9,142 nt of DNA from Verrucomicrobiota bacterium (GCA_015660155.1 DQLO01000149.1:1-9142); one strand, 5' to 3'. Counted from the first letter of the stretch, positions 1-6,981 are shown. Numbers and translations are program-made. Notes: generated by a model from the sequence alone, not told the origin.

Positions 1-1
1 G

Positions 2-661
2 AGCCGCGACGGGGAGCAGTTTGGCCCGTACACCTTGGAGGATGCCAACGCGTATTTGGCGGAGGGTTCGCTGTTGCCCACCGATCAGGCGTGGTTCGAG
101 GGCGCGGCGGATTGGATGCCTATTATAGAAGTGCCCGGGATCCATTCGGGAACGGTGTCGACGGTTGCGCCGATGGTCGCGGCAATGGGAGGCAAAACAA
201 AAACCCTGTTGTACTTCGGCATCGCGGCGGGCGTGTTGACGGTATTCGGCGTGGTGGGGTGGGGCTATCCCGGGGTGTTCAAAAAAACTAAAGCATCAAC
301 CGAGGCGGAAGTCGCCCAATCCGCAAAGCAAAAGGGATCCGCTAAATCAACCCCCAGCGCATCGAGTTCAACAAGTTTTGCCAAAACCGCCGAGCCGATC
401 TTTCGCAAGCACGGTTGTTTCGATTGCCATAGCTCGAAGGAAAGCAACAAAGTGGAGGCGGATTTTGACTTGAGCGATGGCACCACGTGGAGGGCTTTTC
501 TCGCGCCCAACCAAAAAGGCAATCCCGCCACCACACCGCTGGTGCTCGCCATCACCGCCACCGCCGCGAATGGCAAACCAATGCCTCCGAAGGGGGAGCG
601 CGTGAGTGATGCAAATGTGGAGACGCTTAAGAAATGGATCGTCGCGGAATGGGAGCTGTAG
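2..661 (+). CDS. GYF_2-domain, membrane-anchored cytochrome c (5' partial)
   Basis: The frame is open to the left edge, so the true start lies outside; the window holds 219 residues. The first ~42 residues (from SRDGEQFGPYTLEDA to W..GAADWMPI) look like a GYF_2/DUF4339 domain, a small fold thought to bind peptides. One hydrophobic helix follows at about residues 67-90, then a linker rich in Lys, Ala, Ser and Thr (about 93-127). The C-terminal ~90 residues resemble the planctomycete-type cytochrome c domain: a CFDCH haem-attachment site (C139, C142, H143) and the motif GKPMPPKG, whose Met194 is the likely distal haem ligand. Because haem c is attached outside the cytoplasm, the inferred topology is GYF_2 inside and cytochrome outside. 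Its likely role is electron transfer or redox sensing at the membrane; the partner is unknown and probably off-window. It ends 50 bp from the convergent TPR gene. The domain calls are fairly secure; the function is not. Confidence 0.85.
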   Translation, partial: SRDGEQFGPYTLEDANAYLAEGSLLPTDQAWFEGAADWMPIIEVPGIHSGTVSTVAPMVAAMGGKTKTLLYFGIAAGVLTVFGVVGWGYPGVFKKTKASTEAEVAQSAKQKGSAKSTPSASSSTSFAKTAEPIFRKHGCFDCHSSKESNKVEADFDLSDGTTWRAFLAPNQKGNPATTPLVLAITATAANGKPMPPKGERVSDANVETLKKWIVAEWEL

Positions 662-711
662 CCTGGGAGTTGAGGGTTGACGGAAAACCCACTCGTCATT
701 CGGCAATCAAA

Positions 712-1215
712 TTACTTCTTCGAAAGTTTTTCCAGTTGCGCTCGCAAGGGTTCCAGATCGGGATCAACGGAGGCGGCGTTTTTTACGGCGTTGGAATCCA
801 CTTCAAGCGCGGAGGCGAGTTCCTCGGTGGCTTCGTGGATGCGGCCCATTTGCGCAAGGTAACAGGCGAGGTTATACGGGATCACCCATTGATCGGGAAA
901 ACTGTCGCGCACGTGGTACAGCAAATTGAACGCCTCCTCGGTGCGCTCCAGTTCGTGCAGGGCAAACGAGCGATGGATCCAACCGCCGGGGCGATCGGGC
1001 GCTTGTTGCACCAAAAGATCAGCCGCCTTCACACAGGCGGGCCAGTTTTGTTCGTGCGCGAAAAGCAGCCAGCTCACCTCCAACACGTCCGGATGTTTCA
1101 GCAGGTTTTTGGGGATCAGCTCCAGCTCCGCGCGGGCCTCGGCGGGGTTGCCCAATTCCAGCCAGCCCTCCGCGGCGCGGAGGTGATGCCGGTCAGCTGG
1201 TTTGAGTGTGCGCAT
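712..1215 (-). CDS. Tetratricopeptide-repeat (TPR) protein
   Basis: This is a 167-residue soluble protein without signal peptide or membrane segment. It is built almost entirely of helical TPR-like repeats: about residues 9-37 (HHLRAAEGWLELGNPAEARAE), 43-72, 77-107 (GGWIHRSFALHELERTEEAF) and 110-143 (VIPYNLACYLAQMGRIHEAT). The small and large residues sit where TPRs need them. TPRs are protein-interaction scaffolds, and no enzymatic motif is visible. I chose the ATG at 1215 because the protein then begins MRTLKPADRHHLRAAEGW, directly ahead of the first repeat. A TTG at 1248 would add 11 residues without recognisable character. Neither start has a Shine-Dalgarno sequence. The gene is divergent from gdhA with a 112-bp shared upstream region, and convergent with the cytochrome gene. 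A link to gdhA is possible only by proximity; the partner is unknown. Confidence 0.85.
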   Translation of the reverse strand: MRTLKPADRHHLRAAEGWLELGNPAEARAELELIPKNLLKHPDVLEVSWLLFAHEQNWPACVKAADLLVQQAPDRPGGWIHRSFALHELERTEEAFNLLYHVRDSFPDQWVIPYNLACYLAQMGRIHEATEELASALEVDSNAVKNAASVDPDLEPLRAQLEKLSKK

Positions 1216-1217
1216 CG

Positions 1218-1245
1218 TTGTGTAAATTTCGTTGGTTGTTATAAT
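1218..1245 (+). promoter_or_regulatory. Candidate sigma70-type promoter for gdhA
   Basis: A perfect TATAAT lies at 1240-1245, with TTGTGT at 1218-1223 and a 16-base spacer. Transcription would start near 1252 and give a leader of about 75 bases before the gdhA ATG. The -35 match is only partial (TTG plus one base). The element sits immediately upstream of the divergent TPR start codon, so the two genes' expression could interfere. A second, weaker candidate for the same gene is TTGGAC (1254-1259) with TAGGCT (1278-1283), spacer 18. This is pattern matching only. Confidence 0.35.
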
Positions 1246-1327
1246 CAATTCTGTTGGACGGGCGCGGGACGATTAGCTAGGCTACACAGACCCTCGCCTG
1301 ACACAACATACTCCAAAAACACAAATT

Positions 1328-2743
1328 ATGCAAAATGGCAATACCCCCACCTTTCGCGAAAATGTTGATCGAATGTTCGATCGCGCCGCCGCCACGCTCG
1401 ATTTGCCAATGGGTTTGGCCGATCAAATCCGCACTTGCAACGGCGTGTATCAGGTAAAATTCGGCGTTGAATTGCGCGGCGGTTATCAGGTCATCACCGG
1501 TTGGCGCGCGGTGCACAGCGAGCATCAACTGCCGGTCAAGGGCGGCATCCGCTACGCCTATTTTGCAAACCAAGAGGAAGTGGAGGCGCTCGCGGCGTTG
1601 ATGAGCTACAAGTGCGCGATCGTCGATGTGCCCTTCGGCGGCTCCAAAGGCGCGCTGCGCATTCGGCCCAAGGATTACACCGAGGAGGAGCTCGAACATA
1701 TCACCCGCCGCTTCACTGCGGAGCTGGCCAAGCGCGGCCTCATCAATCCCGGCCTCAACGTGCCCGCGCCGGATATGGGCACGGGCGAGCGCGAGATGGC
1801 GTGGATGGCCGATGAATATCATCAACTTTTTCCCAACGACATCAACGGCTTTGGTTGCGTGACCGGCAAACCGGTTTCAATGGGCGGCATCCTCGGCCGC
1901 ACCGAGGCCACCGGACGCGGCGTGCAGTTTGGAATGCGCGAATTTTTCCGGCATCCGGAGGATGTAAAATCCGCCGGACTCACCGGCGATCTCGGCGGCA
2001 AAACGATGGTCGTACAGGGCCTCGGCAACGTGGGTTATCACGCCTCAAAATTTTTCAGCGAAGAGGATGGCGTGAAAATCACCGCCGTCATCGAACGCGA
2101 CGGCGCGGTCATTAGTGACGATGGCCTCGACATCGAGGCGCTCTATCAACACAAGCTCGACACCGGTGGCGTGAAAGGATTTTCCGGCGCGCAACACATC
2201 GAAGGCGGCGCGCCGGTTTTGGAAAAAGAATGCGACATCCTTTTGCCCGCCGCCATGGAAGGCCAAATCACCAGCAAAAACGCCGACCGCATCCAAGCCA
2301 AAATCATCGCCGAAGCCGCCAACGGCCCGGTGACTTTCAATGCCGATCAATCCCTTCGCGAACGCGGCGTGGTGATTATTCCCGACGCATTTTTGAATGC
2401 CGGCGGAGTCACTGTTTCGTACTTCGAATGGATCAAAAACCTCTCACACATTCGCTTTGGCCGAATGGAACGCCGTTATGAGGAAGCCAAAGGCCGCGCG
2501 CTTGTCGAAGCCATCGAAGAAGCCGTCGGCAAAAAAGTCAGCGACAAGATTACTCAACGGCTCATCCAAGGTGCCGACGAACTCACTCTCGTCCGCTCCG
2601 GCCTCGATGACACCATGCGCGAAGCCTACAACACCATTGCCGAGATTTACCGTTCGCGCGACAACGTGGAAGACCTTCGAACTGCATCCTTCGTCCTCGC
2701 CATCGAAAAAATCGCCCACTGCTACAGCAGCATGGAGCTTTAG
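1328..2743 (+). CDS. gdhA: Glutamate dehydrogenase (Glu/Leu/Phe/Val dehydrogenase family)
   Basis: This 471-residue enzyme catalyses reversible oxidative deamination of glutamate to 2-oxoglutarate and ammonia, linking nitrogen assimilation to the TCA cycle in the cytoplasm. The substrate-binding and catalytic set is intact: K71 in LPVKGGIRY, K95 in MSYKCAIVDVPFGG, K107 in PFGGSKGAL and D149 in NVPAPDMGTGE. The 24- and 12-residue spacings of the three lysines match those of the characterised Clostridium symbiosum enzyme (K89, K113, K125). The NAD(P)-binding Rossmann domain begins around residue 215 with GLGNVG (231-236), and the conserved GGVTVSYFEWIKN lies at 359-371. Acidic residues after the second strand (E256, D258) are more usual with NAD than NADP, but cofactor choice is only an inference. 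The length fits hexameric GDH (about 420-470 residues). The ATG at 1328 has no Shine-Dalgarno. The gene is convergent with the beta-propeller gene, 19 bp away, and could equally be named gluD or gdhB in some schemes. Confidence 0.95.
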   Translation: MQNGNTPTFRENVDRMFDRAAATLDLPMGLADQIRTCNGVYQVKFGVELRGGYQVITGWRAVHSEHQLPVKGGIRYAYFANQEEVEALAALMSYKCAIVDVPFGGSKGALRIRPKDYTEEELEHITRRFTAELAKRGLINPGLNVPAPDMGTGEREMAWMADEYHQLFPNDINGFGCVTGKPVSMGGILGRTEATGRGVQFGMREFFRHPEDVKSAGLTGDLGGKTMVVQGLGNVGYHASKFFSEEDGVKITAVIERDGAVISDDGLDIEALYQHKLDTGGVKGFSGAQHIEGGAPVLEKECDILLPAAMEGQITSKNADRIQAKIIAEAANGPVTFNADQSLRERGVVIIPDAFLNAGGVTVSYFEWIKNLSHIRFGRMERRYEEAKGRALVEAIEEAVGKKVSDKITQRLIQGADELTLVRSGLDDTMREAYNTIAEIYRSRDNVEDLRTASFVLAIEKIAHCYSSMEL

Positions 2744-2762
2744 AAAAAACGATCGATCGGAA

Positions 2763-3983
2763 CTATTTTTGGAATCTCCAAAGATGTCCGGCGGTGCGGA
2801 TGAATAGCGCCCCATCGGCGACTGCGGGCGAGGCGAGCGTGCGTTCGCCGAGATCGTTTTTTACAAGCACTGTGAATTTTCGTCCCGCTGTCAGCACCGT
2901 CACCACTCCCGCTTCGTTGGAGAAATACAATTTGCCATCGGCGTAAATTGGCGAGGCCGAGTGGCCGCCGCCCAATCGCTCGCTCCAAAACACTTTGCCG
3001 GTTTTGGCTTCCACGCAACTGGCGATGCCGCCATCGGAAACCATATAAAGTTCGTCGCCCACCAGCAACATACTCGGCGTGTGCGGCGCGCCTTTGGCCA
3101 GCGTCCACGCCACGTGCGAATTCGTCACGTCGCCTTTGCCGCCGAGCTTCACCGCGATCGCCGTGGCACGGTCAAAGCCGGAACTGAAATACACCATCCC
3201 GTGTCCCACCACCGGTCGCGGAATCACCGAGTAGCCGTTATAAGTCGCCTTCCAAATTTCTCGACCGGTGTCCGGATCATACGCGCCAATCATATCGCTG
3301 CCCGGCAGTAACACTTGCGCGCCCGCGCCCGTGCGCAACACCAATGGCGTGCTGAAGGAAAACTTTCGCTTTGCGTTCCCGCTGCGGCTCACACGCCAAA
3401 CTTCATTGCCGCCTTTCGCATCGAGCGCCACCACAAATGGATTGCGCGAGCCATCGCAGCTAAAAATTAATTTACCATTCACCAAAACCGGCGTGCCGCC
3501 ATTACCGTGAACGGACGAATATTTCAGCGTCTCATTTTTCCAAATCGTCTTCCCCTTCAGGTCGAGGCAAGCGGTGCCCATATGGCCGAAGTGAACGTAA
3601 ATGCGATCGCCGTTCACAATCGGCGTGGGACTGGCTTGGCTGTTTTTGCGATGCGTACGCGATGGTTTGGCCACGTTGATGAGTGGACGATTCCAAATGA
3701 GCTGGCCGGTTGCCGCATTGAGGCAAAGAGTATTAAGTGAAAAACCGGCGTCACGATTAATGGCGGTGGTGAGGTAAATGCGGCCCTTCACAATCACCGG
3801 CGAACTCCAGCCCGCGCCCGGCACAGTGACTTTCCATTTTAGGTTTTTACCGGGGCCAATCTCGACTGGGAGCTTGGCAACATTCGCGTGCCCCTGTCCG
3901 CCCGGGCCGCGAAATTCCGGCCAATCGGCGGCGAAGGAGGACAGTGCGAAAAGGGAAAGGGTCAAGCTGAGAACGCGTTTCAT
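2763..3983 (-). CDS. Secreted PQQ-like beta-propeller repeat protein
   Basis: This is a 406-residue exported protein. The N-terminus MKRVLSLTLSLFALSSFA is a typical signal peptide: a KR pair, a hydrophobic core and a likely cleavage after SFA, so the mature protein would start ADWPEFRGPGG. That mature end recurs in a large family of secreted propellers in Verrucomicrobiota and Planctomycetota (from memory). The rest is a run of PQQ_2/BamB-like blades, each with a strand of the type SPVIVKGRIYLTT followed by an A.TG..IW.. turn. Examples are LNAATGQLIWN, DPDTGREIWKA and EAKTGKVFWSE, with enough repeats for a closed seven- or eight-blade propeller. No catalytic residue can be assigned and PQQ binding is not shown; a structural or binding role in the periplasm or outer membrane is likely. 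I chose the ATG at 3983 because it gives a clean signal peptide. An upstream in-frame TTG at 4019 would put 12 polar residues in front and spoil it. Confidence 0.9.
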   Translation of the reverse strand: MKRVLSLTLSLFALSSFAADWPEFRGPGGQGHANVAKLPVEIGPGKNLKWKVTVPGAGWSSPVIVKGRIYLTTAINRDAGFSLNTLCLNAATGQLIWNRPLINVAKPSRTHRKNSQASPTPIVNGDRIYVHFGHMGTACLDLKGKTIWKNETLKYSSVHGNGGTPVLVNGKLIFSCDGSRNPFVVALDAKGGNEVWRVSRSGNAKRKFSFSTPLVLRTGAGAQVLLPGSDMIGAYDPDTGREIWKATYNGYSVIPRPVVGHGMVYFSSGFDRATAIAVKLGGKGDVTNSHVAWTLAKGAPHTPSMLLVGDELYMVSDGGIASCVEAKTGKVFWSERLGGGHSASPIYADGKLYFSNEAGVVTVLTAGRKFTVLVKNDLGERTLASPAVADGALFIRTAGHLWRFQK

Positions 3984-3990
3984 CGGCGCG

Positions 3991-4019
3991 ATTGTGCGGT
4001 GCGACTGACTGAGCGTCAA
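3991..4019 (-). promoter_or_regulatory. Candidate promoter of the beta-propeller gene, possibly leaderless
   Basis: Read on the minus strand, TTGACG (4019-4014) is separated by exactly 17 bases from CACAAT (3996-3991), matching the sigma70 consensus at 5/6 and 4/6. The -10 element ends only 7 bases before the ATG at 3983. Transcription would therefore start at or next to the first base of the start codon. No Shine-Dalgarno lies in front of this ATG, which fits a leaderless message. The evidence is sequence match plus spacing; it has not been tested. Confidence 0.45.
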
Positions 4020-4081
4020 GGCGTGGCATTGGGTTAAGGATTGATTTTTGCCCGTTTTTTTTGCAAGGTCGCGCCTTCACA

Positions 4082-5182
4082 ATGTCTGTTCTCGAAATTA
4101 AATCCGCCGATCAGTGCCGGCACGATCTTGTTGCGCTGGGGGAAGTTATGTTGCGATTGGATCCCGGCGAGGGTCGTGTTCGCACGGCGCGGCAGTTTTC
4201 CGCGTGGGAAGGCGGCGGCGAGTACAACGTGGCACGCGGCTTGCGGCGATGCTTCGGCTTGCGCACGGCGGTGGTTTCGGCCTTCGCAGATAATGAAGTG
4301 GGACGGTTGGTGGAGGATTTTATTCTGCAAGGCGGTGTGGCCGTGGACTACCTCCAATGGCGCGATTACGACGGCGTCGGTCGCACGGTTCGCAATGGGC
4401 TGAACTTCACCGAGCGCGGCTTTGGCATTCGCGGCGCGAAAGGCGTGCCCGATCGTGGCAACACCGCAGCCGCGCAACTGAAAAAAGGCGACATCGATTG
4501 GCAGAAAATTTTTGGCGAAGACGGTGCGCGCTGGTTTCACACGGGCGGGATTTTCGCCGCGCTCAGCGACACCACGCCCGAGGTTGTCATCGAAGCTGTG
4601 CAAGCGGCCAAGCAGCACGGCACGATTGTTTCGTATGATTTGAATTATCGGCCAAGCCTGTGGGAAGGCATCGGCGGCCACGCCAAGGCGCAGGAGGTCA
4701 ACCTCGAGATAGCCAAACACGTGGACGTGATGATCGGCAACGAAGAAGATTTCACCGCGTGCCTTGGCTTCGAGGTGGAAGGCGTGGACGAAAACATTTC
4801 AAAAATCGAAATCGATGCCTTCAAAAAAATGATCGGCACTGCCGTGGAAGCGTTCCCAAATTTCAAGGCCACGGCCACCACCTTGCGCGCCGTGCAAAGC
4901 GCCACGATAAATGATTGGGGCGCAATCTGCTGGGCGGGTGGCGAATTTCACGAAGCCACAAACCGTAAGGGGTTGGAAATCCTCGACCGCGTGGGCGGCG
5001 GCGACAGTTTCGCCAGCGGTTTGATTTACGGATTCCTCGCCACTGGCGATCCCCAACAAGCCGTGGAATACGGCGCGGCCCACGGGGCATTAGCGATGAC
5101 TACGCCCGGCGACACTTCAATGGCCACCTTAGCCGAAGTCGAGCGATTGATCGGCGGCGGCAGCGCACGAGTGCAACGGTAG
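4082..5182 (+). CDS. PfkB-family sugar kinase, likely 2-keto-3-deoxygluconate kinase type
   Basis: This is a 366-residue ribokinase-fold enzyme that moves the ATP gamma-phosphate to a sugar or sugar acid in the cytoplasm. PfkB signature 1 appears near the N-terminus (WEGGGEYNVARGL, residues 42-54). Signature 2 appears near the C-terminus (DRVGGGDSFASGL, 302-314), with the GGGD anion hole and catalytic base D308. DLNYRPSLW (186-194) and NEEDF (220-224) are conserved core motifs in KDG kinases and related sugar kinases. These features and the opening LVALGEVMLRLDP favour a KDG kinase, which acts in uronate or sugar-acid breakdown, but the substrate is not proven. It is slightly longer than typical KDG kinases (about 310-340), with extra sequence around 225-275. 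I preferred the ATG at 4082 to the TTG at 4061; AAGG at 4065-4068 lies 13 bases ahead of it, rather far for a ribosome-binding site. No aldolase or other pathway gene adjoins. The stop codon lies inside the hairpin shared with the convergent oxidoreductase gene. Confidence 0.88.
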   Translation: MSVLEIKSADQCRHDLVALGEVMLRLDPGEGRVRTARQFSAWEGGGEYNVARGLRRCFGLRTAVVSAFADNEVGRLVEDFILQGGVAVDYLQWRDYDGVGRTVRNGLNFTERGFGIRGAKGVPDRGNTAAAQLKKGDIDWQKIFGEDGARWFHTGGIFAALSDTTPEVVIEAVQAAKQHGTIVSYDLNYRPSLWEGIGGHAKAQEVNLEIAKHVDVMIGNEEDFTACLGFEVEGVDENISKIEIDAFKKMIGTAVEAFPNFKATATTLRAVQSATINDWGAICWAGGEFHEATNRKGLEILDRVGGGDSFASGLIYGFLATGDPQQAVEYGAAHGALAMTTPGDTSMATLAEVERLIGGGSARVQR

Positions 5183-5208
5183 GGACGCGCTTCCGCGCGT
5201 CCTTACCG
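5177..5208. repeat. Strong hairpin spanning two convergent stop codons
   Basis: Arm CGGTAGGGACGCGC (5177-5190) pairs with GCGCGTCCTTACCG (5195-5208) around a TTCC loop. All 14 positions pair, one of them as G-U (or A-C on the opposite strand). The kinase stop TAG (5180-5182) lies in the left arm and the oxidoreductase stop TAA (minus, 5205-5203) in the right arm. No T-run follows on either strand, so it is not a textbook intrinsic terminator. It could still end or protect both transcripts, or be a copy of a REP-like dispersed palindrome. Confidence 0.7.
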
Positions 5209-6234
5209 GAGCGTCACCAATTCTCCGCACTTAATCGAACGCCCAGCCGCTTCACACAATTCCACCGAACCCGCGCCATCGGCGGCAGTGACGGTGCTGG
5301 GCGCGCGACCTTCGCGGATGCAGTTTGCAAAGTACGCGATTTGGCCGGCGTAGCCATCGGGCGCATCGAGCTTCAGCGTTTCGGGCTCCTTGCCTTTCTC
5401 GAAAATTTTCAGGCAATCCTCCTCGCGCGTGTTGTCGAAATCCACCGTGGCGCGTTCAAAGTTCACGGTGTATTCCATGCTGAAGCCGAAGCCTTCGGTC
5501 ATCGCCCAGCTGCCTTCGGCGGACACCGCCGCGCCGCAATCCACTTCGTACTGCGCCAGCACGTGATCGATCTCGCCGCTGACTTTGGTGTGGCCTTGGG
5601 CGTAAATGGATTTGGGTTCACCAAAACAGAAGCGCACAAAATCTGCATCGTGAATGTGCAAATCCAGCAACGCGCCGCCGGATTTTTTGCCATCGAGAAA
5701 AGTGGATTGCCCCCAAGCCGGTGCCTCGGCGACGCGTCGGAAGCGCGCGCTCAAAACGCGGCCGTAACGGCCATCGTCAATCGCCTCTTTCACCCAAGTC
5801 CATTCCGGCCAAAAACGCAGACACATTGCGGGCATAAAAAATCCTTTGGCGTTTTGGGCGGCCTCGGCGATTTCGCGCGCTTCTTCGCCGGTGCGGGCCA
5901 AAGGTTTTTCGCAGAGCACGTGCTTGCCGGAGGCCAGCGCGGCGAGGGCTTGTTCGCGATGCAGAAAAGTGGGCGTGGTGAGGTCGATGAGATCGATGGA
6001 TTCATCGGCAAGTAATTCGTCGAGGCTGCGGTACGCGGCGATGTCGGTCATATCGAGCTTCACCGGTTCGTCGCTGCCCACGTTTCCGTGCACATCAGAA
6101 AAATCCCCATCGAGATGCCGCCCGCTCGGATTACACAGCGCCGCAATCTCCACGCCCTCGACTTGTTGGTACGCACGAATATGCGCGACCGCCATAAATC
6201 CGGTGCCTAAAATTCCAACTCTAATCTTGTCCAT
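5203..6234 (-). CDS. Gfo/Idh/MocA-family NAD(P)-dependent oxidoreductase
   Basis: This is a 343-residue two-domain dehydrogenase. The N-terminal Rossmann fold begins RVGILGTGFMAVAHIRAY (5-22) and carries the family motif KHVLCEKPLA (104-113), whose lysine (K110) takes part in cofactor and substrate handling. The C-terminal alpha/beta domain contains GGALLDLHIHDADF (186-199); D191 and H195 occupy the usual catalytic positions of the GG.L.D...H motif. Members oxidise or reduce sugars, inositols, nucleotide sugars or related polyols, and the sequence alone does not reveal the substrate. No signal peptide is present, so it is probably cytoplasmic, unlike many secreted Gfo/Idh proteins of this phylum. 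The ATG at 6234 has a good Shine-Dalgarno (AAGGA, 8 bases ahead) inside the 15-bp gap after the GT2 gene. Co-transcription with that gene is therefore likely, and a role on a sugar from the same pathway is a reasonable but unproven inference. Confidence 0.92.
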   Translation of the reverse strand: MDKIRVGILGTGFMAVAHIRAYQQVEGVEIAALCNPSGRHLDGDFSDVHGNVGSDEPVKLDMTDIAAYRSLDELLADESIDLIDLTTPTFLHREQALAALASGKHVLCEKPLARTGEEAREIAEAAQNAKGFFMPAMCLRFWPEWTWVKEAIDDGRYGRVLSARFRRVAEAPAWGQSTFLDGKKSGGALLDLHIHDADFVRFCFGEPKSIYAQGHTKVSGEIDHVLAQYEVDCGAAVSAEGSWAMTEGFGFSMEYTVNFERATVDFDNTREEDCLKIFEKGKEPETLKLDAPDGYAGQIAYFANCIREGRAPSTVTAADGAGSVELCEAAGRSIKCGELVTLR

Positions 6235-6238
6235 CGTT

Positions 6239-6249
6239 AAAATCCTTGT
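6239..6249 (-). promoter_or_regulatory. Shine-Dalgarno of the oxidoreductase gene
   Basis: On the minus strand the gap after the GT2 stop reads about AACAAGGATTTTAACG before the ATG at 6234. AAGGA stands 8 bases from the start. It is the only clear ribosome-binding site in the window and supports both the start choice and translation as a downstream gene of an operon. Confidence 0.6.
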
Positions 6250-6981
6250 TCATTTCTTCGGCCAACGCCGCAGCCCGTGTTGAAACCACAGCCGCCACAC
6301 CATCCACACTGCTTCCCACGCGATGTGCCACGACATTTTTGAGGTGCCCTCGATGCGCTCGGTGAACACAATATTTTGTTCCGCCACGCGCAGGCCTTGC
6401 CGCCAGATTTTGTGGGTCATTTCAATTTGGAAACTGTAGCCATTGGAGCGCACGGCGGCGAGATCCACGCTTTCGAGCGCGTGCCGACGGAAACATTTGT
6501 AGCCGCCGGTGGGATCGCTGAAGGGCATGCCGGTGATCCACTTCACATATTTGGCCGCGCCGAGGCTCAGTATCAACCGCCGCAACGGCCAGTTGTTCAC
6601 GCGAATGCCGCCGCGATAGCGCGTGCCCAAAACAAGGTCGGCCTCGGTCGTCATCTTGAGGAAACGCGGGATGTCATTGGGGTCATGCGAAAAATCACCG
6701 TCCATTTCAAAAACAAATTCGTAGTCGCGCTGAAGCGCCCACTCGAAGCCCGCGCAGTACGCGCGACCAAGGCCGTTTTTCTTTTTGCGGTGGAGTACGT
6801 TTACGAAGCGGTGCTTCTCCGAAAGCTCATCGGCAATGTCGCCGGTGCCGTCGGGGGAATTATCGTCCACCACCAGCAAGTCCACCGACAATTTGTTCAG
6901 CGCCTCCACAATGCCGGGGAGGTTGTCGCGCTCGTTGTACGTGGGCACAATGACGAGGGTTGGGTGGTCAGTATCCGGCAC
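6250..6981 (-). CDS. Polyprenol-phosphate mannosyltransferase-like GT2 glycosyltransferase
   Basis: This is a 243-residue family-2 glycosyltransferase of the dolichol/polyprenol-phosphate-mannose synthase (DPM1/Ppm1) type. It would transfer a sugar, typically mannose from GDP-mannose, to a polyprenyl phosphate on the cytoplasmic face of the membrane. Motifs in order: VPTYNERDN (12-20), the nucleotide-binding VVDDNSPDGTGDIADEL (37-53), KNGLGRAYCAGFEWAL (69-83), the metal-binding FEMDGDFSHDP (91-101), LGTRYRGG (118-125), FSDPTGGYKCFRR (154-166) and EGTSKMSW (211-218). It lacks the C-terminal GtrA-like membrane domain of longer relatives and ends in a Trp-rich, probably interfacial helix (218-240). 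The start is GTG at 6981: an in-frame stop lies 14 codons upstream with no ATG between. No Shine-Dalgarno is seen. It is 15 bp ahead of the oxidoreductase gene and downstream of the glycosylase gene. The sugar donor could also be glucose or another hexose. Confidence 0.9.
   Translation of the reverse strand: MPDTDHPTLVIVPTYNERDNLPGIVEALNKLSVDLLVVDDNSPDGTGDIADELSEKHRFVNVLHRKKKNGLGRAYCAGFEWALQRDYEFVFEMDGDFSHDPNDIPRFLKMTTEADLVLGTRYRGGIRVNNWPLRRLILSLGAAKYVKWITGMPFSDPTGGYKCFRRHALESVDLAAVRSNGYSFQIEMTHKIWRQGLRVAEQNIVFTERIEGTSKMSWHIAWEAVWMVWRLWFQHGLRRWPKK

Noticed and set aside
672..694. Small hairpin GGGTT (674-678) / AACCC (686-690) between the cytochrome and TPR genes
   Set aside because: The stem is only 5 bp with a bulged extension and there is no following T-run on either strand; it could be chance.
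634..1368. Long plus-strand open frame (244 codons) across the TPR gene
   Set aside because: It is antisense to a protein with clear TPR periodicity, has no recognisable domain, and overlaps both the cytochrome end and the gdhA start.
1277..1825. Minus-strand open frame (182 codons) antisense to gdhA
   Set aside because: It lies opposite the conserved GDH active-site region and shows no domain of its own.
2744..2770. A-run, CGATCGATCG palindrome (2750-2759) and T-run between convergent gdhA and beta-propeller genes, considered as a bidirectional terminator
   Set aside because: As RNA the palindrome can only form about a 3-bp stem once a loop is allowed, too weak to support a terminator call.
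4028..4081. T-rich stretch before the kinase as a promoter
   Set aside because: No -35/-10 pair with acceptable match and spacing was found on the plus strand; the T8 run alone is not evidence.
4034..4720. Minus-strand open frame (228 codons) antisense to the sugar kinase
   Set aside because: The kinase on the plus strand carries both PfkB signatures; the antisense product has no recognisable feature.
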